A stretch of 12,093 bases of DNA from Lachnospiraceae bacterium. Its GTDB lineage: Bacteria > Bacillota > Clostridia > Lachnospirales > Lachnospiraceae. The stretch is from positions 1 through 12,093 of the forward strand of contig VSNO01000137.1 of assembly GCA_009774375.1 (NCBI GenBank), given 5' to 3'. Each line of letters begins with the position of its first letter. The first letter of the stretch is position 1. The notes under the pieces were generated by a model. It was not told the DNA's origin. It ran no database searches and was given only the letters and a program-made list of their open reading frames with translations. Shown here one piece after another: positions 1-6,961 of this stretch. Made by a program: the position numbers and the translations under genes.

Positions 1-937
1 GTGTCTTCTCGATATTGACAACGGGTTCTGTCGCCTGCCTGAGATCACGTCCGACGGTGCGCATAAATTCCGTGCTGTCGTTGAGCTGGTTTTCCATCTC
101 AGCCATGGAGCTGCTGATCTCCTCGCTCACAGAGGCCATGGAGCTGATGGAGTCGTTGATCTGGGAAATGTCCCTCTGGCTTCTGTCGTTGAGCTCCCAC
201 ACATTCGCGATCCTGTCCGCCATGGAGTTGAGCGACTGGATCGTGCTGTCGGAACTCTGCCTGCTCTTCTTTGAAGCATGTTTCATGTTCTCCACAAAGG
301 TACCCATATCCTTTGTCAGCTTCTGGGTTTCCTCCGCGAGCTCCCTGATCTCACCTGCGACGACGGCAAATCCTTTTCCGGCTTCCCCGGCTCTTGCAGC
401 CTCCACTGAGGCGTTGAGCGCCAGCAGGTTTGTCTGGAGCGATATCGTATCGATCCCTGACAGGATGGAGCTGATATGATTGATGATGTCCATCAGCTCG
501 TCCATATCGGTCTGCATCTCGCCTGCAGCGCTGATCGTCTGTGATGAGAGATCCTTGATGGCGGTCAGCTCATTCTGGCCTTCCTCGATCTTCTTGTAGA
601 CTTCGTCCGTTTTTCCGGAAATCTGGATGATCGTGTTGGTCAGCTCTTCCTGCGGATTGTTCGTGCTCCCGGATGTCGCCCCGAAGATTGTCTCAGTAGC
701 TTTCGCTATTTTATTGGATATATCAACAATCTTCTGTGTCTGGTGATGCATCGTCAGGTCCAGGGAACTGATCTGCATGACTGCGTTGATATTTTTGTCA
801 AACACCTCTGCGAACTGTTCTCTTCCAGCGGATAATCTGTCGTACATTTTACCCAGTTCCGGTTCTCTGGAGTAGTCAGTCTGTTTCAATTCTGAGATTG
901 CCTTCATTAGTACTGTTTTTCTTTTGCCGTTTATCAT
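1..937 (-). CDS. Methyl-accepting chemotaxis protein, soluble (partial, C-terminus outside window)
   Basis: Chemoreceptor-type signalling protein that would control the CheA kinase through the CheW-coupled hairpin tip. I translated 312 codons from the ATG at 935-937; the frame stays open to base 1, so the C-terminus is missing. The tip is plain at about residues 168-185 (QTNLLALNASVEAARAGE), followed by GKGFAVVAGEIRELAEE, the most conserved part of the MCP signalling domain. Long polar heptad-like helices flank it on both sides. No signal peptide or hydrophobic membrane segment is present, and residues 1 to about 100 match no sensory domain that I recognise, so this is a cytosolic receptor with a short N-terminal input region. 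The start is supported by GGAG eight bases upstream on the minus strand. The upstream ECF gene ends 156 bases away and a separate promoter candidate lies in the gap, so it is probably transcribed alone. The family call is secure; the signal sensed is unknown. Confidence 0.93.
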   Translation of the reverse strand, partial: MINGKRKTVLMKAISELKQTDYSREPELGKMYDRLSAGREQFAEVFDKNINAVMQISSLDLTMHHQTQKIVDISNKIAKATETIFGATSGSTNNPQEELTNTIIQISGKTDEVYKKIEEGQNELTAIKDLSSQTISAAGEMQTDMDELMDIINHISSILSGIDTISLQTNLLALNASVEAARAGEAGKGFAVVAGEIRELAEETQKLTKDMGTFVENMKHASKKSRQSSDSTIQSLNSMADRIANVWELNDRSQRDISQINDSISSMASVSEEISSSMAEMENQLNDSTEFMRTVGRDLRQATEPVVNIEKT

Positions 938-990
938 TGATACATCTCCGTTTCTTAAATTTATTGATAATGAATGATACCACTACTTAT

Positions 991-1018
991 ATCTTACGTG
1001 ATTTTCAACTTTTTTCAA
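991..1018 (-). promoter_or_regulatory. Candidate promoter of the chemoreceptor gene
   Basis: On the minus strand, TTGAAA (1013-1018) is followed after 16 bases by TAAGAT (991-996), 54 bases before the chemoreceptor ATG. The -35 overlaps one arm of the inverted repeat TTCAAG/CTTGAA at 1014-1031. The -10 is only a fair match and I see no sigma-28-type flagellar promoter, so this is tentative. Confidence 0.35.
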
Positions 1019-1031
1019 GTACTTTCTTGAA
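1014..1031. repeat. Short inverted repeat over the chemoreceptor -35 region
   Basis: TTCAAG (1014-1019) and CTTGAA (1026-1031) are perfect 6-base inverted arms separated by six bases. The position over the candidate -35 would suit a repressor or activator site, but arms this short occur by chance in AT-rich DNA. Confidence 0.3.
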
Positions 1032-1080
1032 TTTAGGTTGATAGAGTTTTCAATCACAGATATCCGGCAGAAAATTCTGA

Positions 1081-1104
1081 GGAAGGCGTGGTCTCACGCC
1101 TTCC
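1081..1104 (-). terminator. Hairpin at the 3' end of the ECF S-component gene
   Basis: A perfect 10-base stem, GGAAGGCGTG/CACGCCTTCC, closes a 4-base loop. On the minus strand the first arm lies within the last codons of the ECF gene and the stop codon (1094-1096) runs from the arm into the loop. The strong GC-rich stem fits a transcription end, but the downstream tract is only TTTT after six other bases, so it may be an imperfect terminator or a 3' stabiliser. Confidence 0.5.
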
Positions 1105-1612
1105 CCATATTGCGCTCCGCGAGCCGCAACGTGGAAATGACCGGCATGATCAATATTCCACAGAAAAAATTGCTGACGCCGTGGATACAGTCGAAGGGAA
1201 GTCCGGCAATGATCCACGCGACCATCTTCTGGAAGCTCAGGCCGTACAGGAGAGCCTGTGCGGGCGCGTAGAGTGTTCCGTACAGGAAGCCGTGTGCGGC
1301 GCAGACGAGCATGTACACTACCGGCTGTATCCTTTTTGGAATGTTCACGGGAAGGAGCATGACAGTGCCCCACAGGACAGTCCACAGGTACAGATACGGT
1401 ATCCACCATGTCGCAAAGCCGTTGAAGATACCGGTCATGAGGACATAGATATAGATGGGATACAGCGCTTTTTTCCGGTATACCACTGTGAAGGCGATCG
1501 TAAAGACGCCGATCAGGTGGATATTGGGTGCAAATTCCATGATGAGCTTGGAGGCGTACATGACGGAGCCGAGCATGGCAAAGACGACGATCTCCCTGGT
1601 TGCGGGTTTCAT
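1094..1612 (-). CDS. ECF transporter S component, predicted cobalamin/corrinoid specificity
   Basis: Integral membrane substrate-binding (S) subunit of an energy-coupling factor vitamin importer. The 172 residues are almost wholly hydrophobic and can be read as about six membrane segments, roughly at 8-26, 33-46, 50-70, 74-90, 96-120 and 130-158. The size and hydrophobic first helix with small residues (FAMLGSVMYAS) suit S subunits, which use that helix to dock on EcfT. No ATPase or EcfT gene is adjacent, so it would share an EcfAAT module encoded elsewhere (a group II arrangement). It starts two bases after the stop of the DUF4430 lipoprotein gene, implying translational coupling, and both lie behind a cobalamin riboswitch. 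The substrate is inferred from that context: cobalamin as for CbrT, or a corrinoid or lower-ligand precursor such as alpha-ribazole as for CblT. The S-component call is fairly firm and the specificity less so. Confidence 0.82.
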   Translation of the reverse strand: MKPATREIVVFAMLGSVMYASKLIMEFAPNIHLIGVFTIAFTVVYRKKALYPIYIYVLMTGIFNGFATWWIPYLYLWTVLWGTVMLLPVNIPKRIQPVVYMLVCAAHGFLYGTLYAPAQALLYGLSFQKMVAWIIAGLPFDCIHGVSNFFCGILIMPVISTLRLAERNMGKA

Positions 1613-1614
1613 GC

Positions 1615-2055
1615 CTATTCAGCCTTGAAGGCGTAGCTGGAGCCGTCTGTGATCTGCGTGGAGTCCACACCGGAAGAAGCATACGCCTCATCAATGTAGA
1701 AGGCCCAGTATTTTCCATCCTTGTCGTAGTCGAGCGTGATGCCGTTGACCGTCTTGACAAACAGACCGTACTCGCTGTCATCTCCGGCGATCAGCCCGAG
1801 TTCCAGCAGGGCTTCGCCGACCGTCGCTTTGTCTGTGTGGATCTCGAACGGGCTCGTATTGCCGTCCTGATCTGTCACGGAAAAGGCAAAACTTGTGCTG
1901 CCCTCACCCAGCACGGTGGTATCAGCCGTTGTATCTGTGGACGGGGTATCATTGTTCTTGCTGCCATTACAACCGGTTGCAGAGAGTGCTATAGCCACAA
2001 TAAGCACCATACAAAGGATGAACGACATTGTTTTTTTCTGACAATTTGTCTTCAT
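1615..2055 (-). CDS. DUF4430 lipoprotein, transcobalamin C-terminal-domain-like
   Basis: Predicted surface lipoprotein of 146 residues that may capture corrinoids outside the membrane. It has a basic N-terminus, a hydrophobic segment (about 11-25) and a lipobox ending ATGC with the lipidated Cys at residue 29. A Ser/Thr/Asp-rich linker reaches to about 52. The rest has the DUF4430 layout: a VGEALLELGL segment near 79-88, a KYWAFYIDE strand near 115-123, then ASSGVDSTQITDGSSYAFKAE to the end. DUF4430 resembles the beta domain of intrinsic factor and transcobalamin, which covers one face of bound B12. The start has GGAG nine bases upstream. The gene is first behind the cobalamin riboswitch and overlaps functionally with the S component that follows within two bases. 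Direct corrinoid binding is inference; some DUF4430 proteins occur in cell-surface proteins without a known vitamin role. Confidence 0.83.
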   Translation of the reverse strand: MKTNCQKKTMSFILCMVLIVAIALSATGCNGSKNNDTPSTDTTADTTVLGEGSTSFAFSVTDQDGNTSPFEIHTDKATVGEALLELGLIAGDDSEYGLFVKTVNGITLDYDKDGKYWAFYIDEAYASSGVDSTQITDGSSYAFKAE

Positions 2056-2087
2056 GCTTGAAATCTCCTTTGAATTGTATTTGGTCT

Positions 2088-2128
2088 GGTTTTCACCGAA
2101 AACCGGCGCCCGCGGTCTGGATCGGTGA
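2088..2128 (-). promoter_or_regulatory. Candidate riboswitch expression platform with two competing stems
   Basis: Between the aptamer and the lipoprotein RBS, two perfect inverted repeats share bases. One is a compact hairpin, GGTTTTC (2088-2094) with GAAAACC (2098-2104) around a 3-base loop. The other pairs TCACCGA (2093-2099) with TCGGTGA (2122-2128), next to the closing stem of the aptamer. Only one can form at a time, as expected for a switch. No U-rich intrinsic terminator follows on the minus strand, so control at translation initiation or through Rho is more likely. The mechanism is inferred from inspection only. Confidence 0.45.
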
Positions 2129-2129
2129 T

Positions 2130-2314
2130 GAACGTCTCGATATTCCGACTCGGCGTTTCACGGACCGGCCTTCTCAGAAATTTGAATTTCCAATGGCTTT
2201 TCCCGGAATTGTGGCATTCCGGTGAGGACAGTGACAAGCTGGTATCATCCACGCTAAATACGCCTTACGGCGACGGGCTCGTACAGGGATCACACCTGTT
2301 TCCCGAGACAGTTC
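2130..2314 (-). ncRNA. Cobalamin riboswitch aptamer
   Basis: Read on the minus strand, this leader carries the conserved blocks of B12 riboswitches in order. A GGGAAACAGGTG block is followed by GATCCCTG and then the CCCGTCGCCGTAA block (about 2266-2304). GATACCAGC and GTCACTG follow near 2230-2253, a GGGAAAAGCC segment near 2200, and finally GAGTCGGAATATCGAGACG (about 2133-2151) matching the 3' AGTCAGGA-type block. The ends pair as a closing stem, GAACTGTCTC (2305-2314) with GAGACGTTC (2130-2138). The predicted transcription start from the promoter at 2322-2350 falls at the first bases of that stem. Several positions differ from the commonest consensus, and a covariance search would settle the subclass. 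The downstream genes, a transcobalamin-like lipoprotein and a vitamin transporter subunit, independently support the assignment. Confidence 0.85.
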
Positions 2315-2321
2315 GTTCCTT

Positions 2322-2350
2322 ATCATAATATTCTTTCAACATTCTGTCAA
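2322..2350 (-). promoter_or_regulatory. Sigma-A-type promoter of the cobalamin riboswitch transcript
   Basis: On the minus strand, a perfect TTGACA -35 (2345-2350) is separated by exactly 17 bases from a TATGAT -10 (2322-2327). The expected start near 2315 coincides with the 5' end of the aptamer closing stem. The promoter sits 38 bases after the stop codon of the YfhO-family gene. Confidence 0.8.
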
Positions 2351-2387
2351 GATGCACATGGTATTCAGAGGAAATATGTGTGACAGT

Positions 2388-4976
2388 TCAGCAGGATCCC
2401 CGCCTGATCCTGGAAATACGATACAGCGCGGCTGTCGCCATGATACATACGATGGAGACGATGACGCCCGGGACAAAACCCTTCGGGAAATACCGCAGCG
2501 CGATCGTGTGCTGTCCTTCATCGAGATAGGTGCTGATGAAGGTGTCCTCAAACAGATCCATTTCCGTCCGGACGCCGTCCACGTACAGAGTCCAGCCGGG
2601 ATCGTATGGAACAGAGAGGACGAGCTGGCCGGCGGAAGTGACATCGATATGCCCGTCCAGTGAGGTCTCGTCGTAGTCGTCCACAGTCAGGGTCTGCTGA
2701 TTCAAATGACTGACAAAACGTCCCAGGACAGGTTCGTCCACCCTGTATGCGGTCAGCTTCAGGCTTTCGCCGTTCTCGGATCTGAGGGACAGGAGGTCGC
2801 CGGCCTCATGCCAGCCAAGATCCAGGATATATTTTTTCTTGATCTGGCTGAAGCTTTTGGACTCCTCCTCGTAGTCCATCGTGATCGTGTCGATCCTGGT
2901 ATTCGGGGTGTATGCGTAATAATGTGCGTCCTCCTCGATATAGAGATCCGCCTCGCTCCCGTAGGAGTTGACGATCACCTCCAGAAATACATCATCACTG
3001 ATGCCGAGGCGGTGGACCAGCTTGTTCTGGCGCTGCAGCGGATCCAGATTTTTGCCGTCTGTGTCGTCTTCGTGGATATTTTCCTCGACCTCCTCGGCGT
3101 CGTTAAAGGGTGCGTTTGCGGATGTGACCATATACCCGAGGGGAAGCGCGTAATTGTTCCTGTACAGGTACACTTTGCCCTCCTGGTCAGCCAGTTCAAA
3201 GAGGTTGTCGTATCCCCTGTCCAGCGTATACAGCATATACCGGGTGGACAGGAGCGCGGCGGTCACAGGGGTGGCGCCCTCGAAGCAGTAGTTGACGCGG
3301 CTGCCCCGCATGCCGTACTTTTCATAGAAGTCTGATACCAGCGAGTTCAGGGTGGAAGAGAAGTAGGAACCGCCCTGAAATCCGATCAGCATCGCGTCAT
3401 TCTGCGTTCTGCGCGCAAATTTTTCAAAGCGGAAGAAATCGCCGTTCTCACGCGCGATTGTCCTGTCTGTCAGCGTCTGGTAGGATTCATAGTTGGACAG
3501 GTAGGTGGTCCTTGACACTGTGGGCACGCTTGTGAGGTAAGTGTTGACGCCGGATTCCGCCACGGTCACGAGGATCGCGCAGACGCACATCAGCCTGGGC
3601 ACGCTGCCGTGTCTTTTCAGACAGTTCCTGTAATAGTAGAACAGGCCGCCGTAGATCAGCAGGAAGACGCCTGTCACCAGGAAGCAGGCGTCTGTGAAGG
3701 CGTCATCTGTCGCGATCTTTTCACAGAGCAGCAGGAAAAAGAGCACGCCCGCAAACACTGCCCCGATCACGTTCATGGAGGCTTCATCTAAGTGCAGGAA
3801 GGCTTCATAACAGACAATGAGCAGCAGGAAGATATATAAAAAGGACTGACGCGCAGGCAGGGAGTCGGGATAGTTCAATCCGTGCCATATAAAGTTCAGC
3901 ACATTCGTCGAAAAGCTGACCAGCATGAAGGCGAGCAGCAGCAGCTTTGGTACTTTCTGCCGCAGGGGAACCTGTTTCTGCAGTACATACAGCGGCAGAA
4001 ATACAAAGACAAGGACACCGCAGTAAATGTTTGGCCAGTGGTCCAGTCCGGTCTCGACAGTCACGTTGAAGCAGTGCCTTGCGAGCATGTCGATGACTGG
4101 AAAATAGGTTTTGAGCTTACTCGGAAAATTGATGTCGCTGAATTCGGTAAAGCGCAGTGCGGCAAGCTCGGGCAGGAGCAGAACAGCCGCCATGCCGCCC
4201 GCGAGCAGTGAAAACACACTGAAGCGGATCAGCGCTTTCCCGTAAAAGTTTTTGATCCCGCCAAGCTTTGGAAAGGCGAGGGGGGCGGAGTCCTGATCCG
4301 CGGAGGGTTCCCTGGCGATCAGGAGCACGGCAAAGTAGAGCACAAGGAATATGCACAGCATGATGGAGAGGTAGTAGTTTGACAGGATGGACAGTCCCAG
4401 CGTTATACAGTACATATAACATTTTCCTTCATTTACAAGCCTCTCGGCGCCGAGAATGATGACCGGCGCGAGCACGATCACGTCAAGCCACATGACATCC
4501 CAGTTGTAGGCAGCCATAAAACCGGACAGCGCGTAAAAAAGTGAGAACCCCAGGATCCCCCACGGGCTGCTCTGGAAATGCTTCCTTATATAATAGGTAA
4601 ACGTCAGACCGCAGAGTCCGGTCTTAATGACGACCATGTAGGACAGAAATTCCATCAGGAACCGCTCGGGAACCAGGATGCAGAGCCAGTTTGCAGGGCT
4701 TGCCAGGTAGTACACATAGAGGGCGAGAAAGTTGGAGCCGATTCCGGTGTTCCACGAGTAAAAGAGGCTCTCCCCGTTCCTGAGCTTGTGGTAAAACTCC
4801 ACCAGAAAGGGAAAGTACTGATGGTACATATCAATGTGGAGAAAGGAGCGCTCTCCAAACGGGTAGATCTGCTGGATCACAAAGATGACAAGCATGATCA
4901 GTGCCGGGACGAGGAACGAAAGCAGATACAGCGGATCGTATTTTATATTCGGTTTTCTGAGTTGGATTGATTTCAA
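2388..4976 (-). CDS. YfhO-family membrane protein (GT-C-like glycosyltransferase)
   Basis: Large polytopic protein of 862 residues, a normal length for the YfhO family. Bacillus subtilis YfhO takes part in glycosylating lipoteichoic acid outside the membrane using a lipid-linked sugar. Hydrophobic segments fill about 17-36 and 85-460. The first loop holds the FLHIDMYHQYFPF stretch with Asp49 in the position typical of the acidic residue of GT-C enzymes, followed by the family-typical TGIGSNFLALYVYYLASPANW region. An extracytoplasmic domain spans about 475-830, and a last membrane helix near 837-855 has a basic tail. The start is TTG, chosen because GGAGGTG lies seven bases before it and no better codon is available. 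It begins 42 bases after the LtaS-like gene with no terminator between, so the two probably form an operon. The acceptor polymer and sugar are unknown, and no CsbB-type partner is in the window. Confidence 0.88.
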   Translation of the reverse strand: MKSIQLRKPNIKYDPLYLLSFLVPALIMLVIFVIQQIYPFGERSFLHIDMYHQYFPFLVEFYHKLRNGESLFYSWNTGIGSNFLALYVYYLASPANWLCILVPERFLMEFLSYMVVIKTGLCGLTFTYYIRKHFQSSPWGILGFSLFYALSGFMAAYNWDVMWLDVIVLAPVIILGAERLVNEGKCYMYCITLGLSILSNYYLSIMLCIFLVLYFAVLLIAREPSADQDSAPLAFPKLGGIKNFYGKALIRFSVFSLLAGGMAAVLLLPELAALRFTEFSDINFPSKLKTYFPVIDMLARHCFNVTVETGLDHWPNIYCGVLVFVFLPLYVLQKQVPLRQKVPKLLLLAFMLVSFSTNVLNFIWHGLNYPDSLPARQSFLYIFLLLIVCYEAFLHLDEASMNVIGAVFAGVLFFLLLCEKIATDDAFTDACFLVTGVFLLIYGGLFYYYRNCLKRHGSVPRLMCVCAILVTVAESGVNTYLTSVPTVSRTTYLSNYESYQTLTDRTIARENGDFFRFEKFARRTQNDAMLIGFQGGSYFSSTLNSLVSDFYEKYGMRGSRVNYCFEGATPVTAALLSTRYMLYTLDRGYDNLFELADQEGKVYLYRNNYALPLGYMVTSANAPFNDAEEVEENIHEDDTDGKNLDPLQRQNKLVHRLGISDDVFLEVIVNSYGSEADLYIEEDAHYYAYTPNTRIDTITMDYEEESKSFSQIKKKYILDLGWHEAGDLLSLRSENGESLKLTAYRVDEPVLGRFVSHLNQQTLTVDDYDETSLDGHIDVTSAGQLVLSVPYDPGWTLYVDGVRTEMDLFEDTFISTYLDEGQHTIALRYFPKGFVPGVIVSIVCIMATAALYRISRIRRGSC

Positions 4977-4983
4977 AGCGTTT

Positions 4984-4990
4984 CACCTCC
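4984..4990 (-). promoter_or_regulatory. Strong RBS deciding the TTG start of the YfhO-family gene
   Basis: GGAGGTG on the minus strand lies seven bases before the TTG at 4974-4976. It is the only good Shine-Dalgarno site at this junction and fixes the non-ATG start. Confidence 0.7.
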
Positions 4991-5018
4991 GGTTTTTTGT
5001 TGGAAAAGGCATCCGGCC

Positions 5019-6824
5019 TCATTTTCCAAAGATGCAGTCGTACTGTAAAATGGCATAGTCGTTCAACCCGTCCATCACGTTTGCAGTGTCAGTGCTCTGT
5101 CCCTGGGCATTTTCAGTGCGTATGGATGTGATGACAGGGTAGTCCTTTGACAGTTCCATGAGATAGTTCTCATATGCAGTCATGGGGATGCCCGCAGTTT
5201 CCAGGAGCTTTGCCGCGAGAAAATTCGAACTGGTGTCCGCGCCTGTCTCCGTTTCGATCTCAAAATTACACCAGATAAAATAGGGAACCTTGTACCGGCA
5301 GGCCTCATCATCCGCTGACAGTGCACTGCCGTTCTTTCCATTTAATTTCCATATATTCGAGACGACAGAGTTGGTCGGCTGGTGATCCCCGAAAAAGACG
5401 ATCATCGTATCCTCGTCGGCGTCTGAAAAATAATCTGTCAGATACTGGATGGAGCTGTCGGATATCTTCATCAGCGACAGGTAGTTGTTGAGTGCCCCGG
5501 AACTGCTCCCTGACACCTCGATGTCGGGATGAAAGTTGTCAAATTCGTCCGTGTACGATGAGTGGTTCTGCATCGTGACGTTGAACATGAAGAGCGGTGT
5601 GCCGTCAGGCTTGGACTCATACAGCTCGATGATCTTATCATAGCATGCCCTGTCACTGACATATTTTCGGATCTTTTCCGGGTTTTTATAATCTTTTATG
5701 AAATACATCTCGTCGAAACCGAGCAGTGGATACACTTTGTTCCTGTCCCAGCCTGTGCTGTTGTAAGGGTGTGCGGCGACCGTCTCGTAGCCCAGGGATC
5801 TCAGGTGCGACGCGAGGGAGGGCATCTCCCGCTTGAGGTACTGCTGGTAAGGCACGCTTCCCTGCGGGAGAAACGCCATCGTATTGCCGGTGAGGAACTC
5901 AAACTCCGTGTTCGCTGTATTGCCGCCGAGCACAGATACGTTCAGAAAGCCGGATATGGTATTGTCGGTATTTCCCCTGAGTATGGAATGGATATAGGGC
6001 ATGTAGTCCATATTGGTTTCGAAAGCACCGAGCACAGCCGGATCAGAGAATGCCTCGTTCATGATGACGATGATATTGGGTAGTGTGTCGGGAGCCTCCT
6101 GCGCCGTGGCCTCCCCGCCATAAGGGGCGAGGATCTCCTCTGCTGCGGCTGCGCTGTAGCCTGCGGGCTTGTCCACAGAAACATATCTCAGCTCCATCAG
6201 AAATGCGACGGCGGTGCCGTCACGCTTGCTCATGACTGTCGGCGTGAACAGCTTGTCGTACATGCCGTATTTGAGGATCGTGCTGTCCAGGTGGAGCATA
6301 TGCGTGAAGCTGCAGAGGAGTGCGGCAAAGACAGAGGCGCCTGCAATGCGTATGCCCCAGATGCGTCTGCGCCATTTTCCTGCGCCTTTTAGCTCCAGAT
6401 CGACGACGGATTCCGCGAGGATCAGCAGGACGAATCCGATCAGGACGAGCACCGTCCGCCTTTCGAGTGTGTACTGAAAATCACCGGCGACGCTCATGGC
6501 AGTGCCGACGGAGTAGACATCCCACGGCATGATCGGGGCGGAGCGGAAACTGAGGACATAGTAGTTTGCCAGACCTACGACCATGAAGAAGATGCTCTGC
6601 AGGCGAAGGGACCATCTTAACTTGCCGAAGACAAACAGAAACAGCACCATGAGCAGCTCAAAAAAGTAGATGTTGAGAAACTGTATGGGAACCTTCATCG
6701 TCTCCCACGGATCATTTGTGTACCACTCGAACAGATAAAAGTCTGCGATGGGAAACAGGATCATCGGAACCAGATTTCTCAGACACCATATGGTTTTCGG
6801 GTATTTAGACAGCCACTTTTTCAT
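5019..6824 (-). CDS. LtaS-like sulfatase-fold phosphoglycerol transferase
   Basis: Membrane-anchored member of the lipoteichoic acid synthase/alkaline phosphatase superfamily, expected to move glycerol-1-phosphate from phosphatidylglycerol to a polymer or glycolipid outside the cell. Numbered from the ATG at 6822-6824 (601 residues), about five membrane helices lie at 15-33, 51-69, 76-94, 124-142 and 158-175, followed by the extracellular enzyme domain. Catalytic positions known from Staphylococcus aureus LtaS are present: Glu257 in NEAFSD, nucleophile Thr303 in GGNTANTE, His352, Trp359, Arg361 in HPYNSTGWDR, His421 in QNHS, and Asp480-His481 in FFGDHQP. The spacings between most of them equal those in LtaS. 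I prefer this start to the in-frame ATG at 6846-6848. That one has no Shine-Dalgarno and would leave only about eight bases of leader, while 6824 has AAAAGG five bases before it. The exact product could be LTA, a primer, or phosphoglycerol decoration of a glycan. Confidence 0.88.
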   Translation of the reverse strand: MKKWLSKYPKTIWCLRNLVPMILFPIADFYLFEWYTNDPWETMKVPIQFLNIYFFELLMVLFLFVFGKLRWSLRLQSIFFMVVGLANYYVLSFRSAPIMPWDVYSVGTAMSVAGDFQYTLERRTVLVLIGFVLLILAESVVDLELKGAGKWRRRIWGIRIAGASVFAALLCSFTHMLHLDSTILKYGMYDKLFTPTVMSKRDGTAVAFLMELRYVSVDKPAGYSAAAAEEILAPYGGEATAQEAPDTLPNIIVIMNEAFSDPAVLGAFETNMDYMPYIHSILRGNTDNTISGFLNVSVLGGNTANTEFEFLTGNTMAFLPQGSVPYQQYLKREMPSLASHLRSLGYETVAAHPYNSTGWDRNKVYPLLGFDEMYFIKDYKNPEKIRKYVSDRACYDKIIELYESKPDGTPLFMFNVTMQNHSSYTDEFDNFHPDIEVSGSSSGALNNYLSLMKISDSSIQYLTDYFSDADEDTMIVFFGDHQPTNSVVSNIWKLNGKNGSALSADDEACRYKVPYFIWCNFEIETETGADTSSNFLAAKLLETAGIPMTAYENYLMELSKDYPVITSIRTENAQGQSTDTANVMDGLNDYAILQYDCIFGK

Positions 6825-6863
6825 TTTAACCTTTTTAAACCTCCACATTGCTATAACTTAATT

Positions 6864-6892
6864 ACAATAGCACTTTTTTGGGGGGTTTTCAA
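6864..6892 (-). promoter_or_regulatory. Promoter of the LtaS-like/YfhO operon
   Basis: On the minus strand, TTGAAA (6887-6892) and TATTGT (6864-6869) are separated by 17 bases. Transcription would begin near 6857, giving a leader of roughly 33 bases to the preferred start codon. The site lies directly after the terminator of the upstream exported-protein gene. Confidence 0.6.
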
Positions 6893-6922
6893 GGTTGTTT
6901 TGATTTTAGGGGCTGCGGAGAC

Positions 6923-6953
6923 AAAAAAGAGATCCAAATCATCGGATCTCTTT
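6923..6953 (-). terminator. Intrinsic terminator of the exported-protein gene
   Basis: A perfect 10-base stem, AAAGAGATCC (6926-6935) with GGATCTCTTT (6944-6953), has an 8-base loop and six T on the minus strand (6923-6928). It begins eight bases after the stop codon of the 243-residue gene. An A-run on the other side means it could also stop plus-strand transcripts. Confidence 0.88.
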
Positions 6954-6961
6954 GAAAAAAA

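Noticed and set aside
15..479. Plus-strand frame rich in Ser and Leu at the left edge
   Set aside because: It lies opposite the chemoreceptor signalling domain and shows the typical antisense composition of heptad-repeat coding sequence.
1050..2061. Several long frames on both strands over the ECF and DUF4430 genes
   Set aside because: All are alternative frames of two genes with clear lipobox, membrane segments and ribosome sites; the GC-rich codon ends create open shadows.
2028..2328. Short plus- and minus-strand ORFs across the riboswitch leader
   Set aside because: They lack ribosome sites and cover the conserved RNA aptamer, which explains the sequence better.
2344..2386. Inverted arms CTGTCA/TGACAG with inner CACAT/ATGTG just after the YfhO-family stop
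   Set aside because: The stem has a five-base bulge and no U-tract follows, so I do not call it a terminator. It overlaps the -35 of the riboswitch promoter and may be chance; YfhO transcripts may read through.
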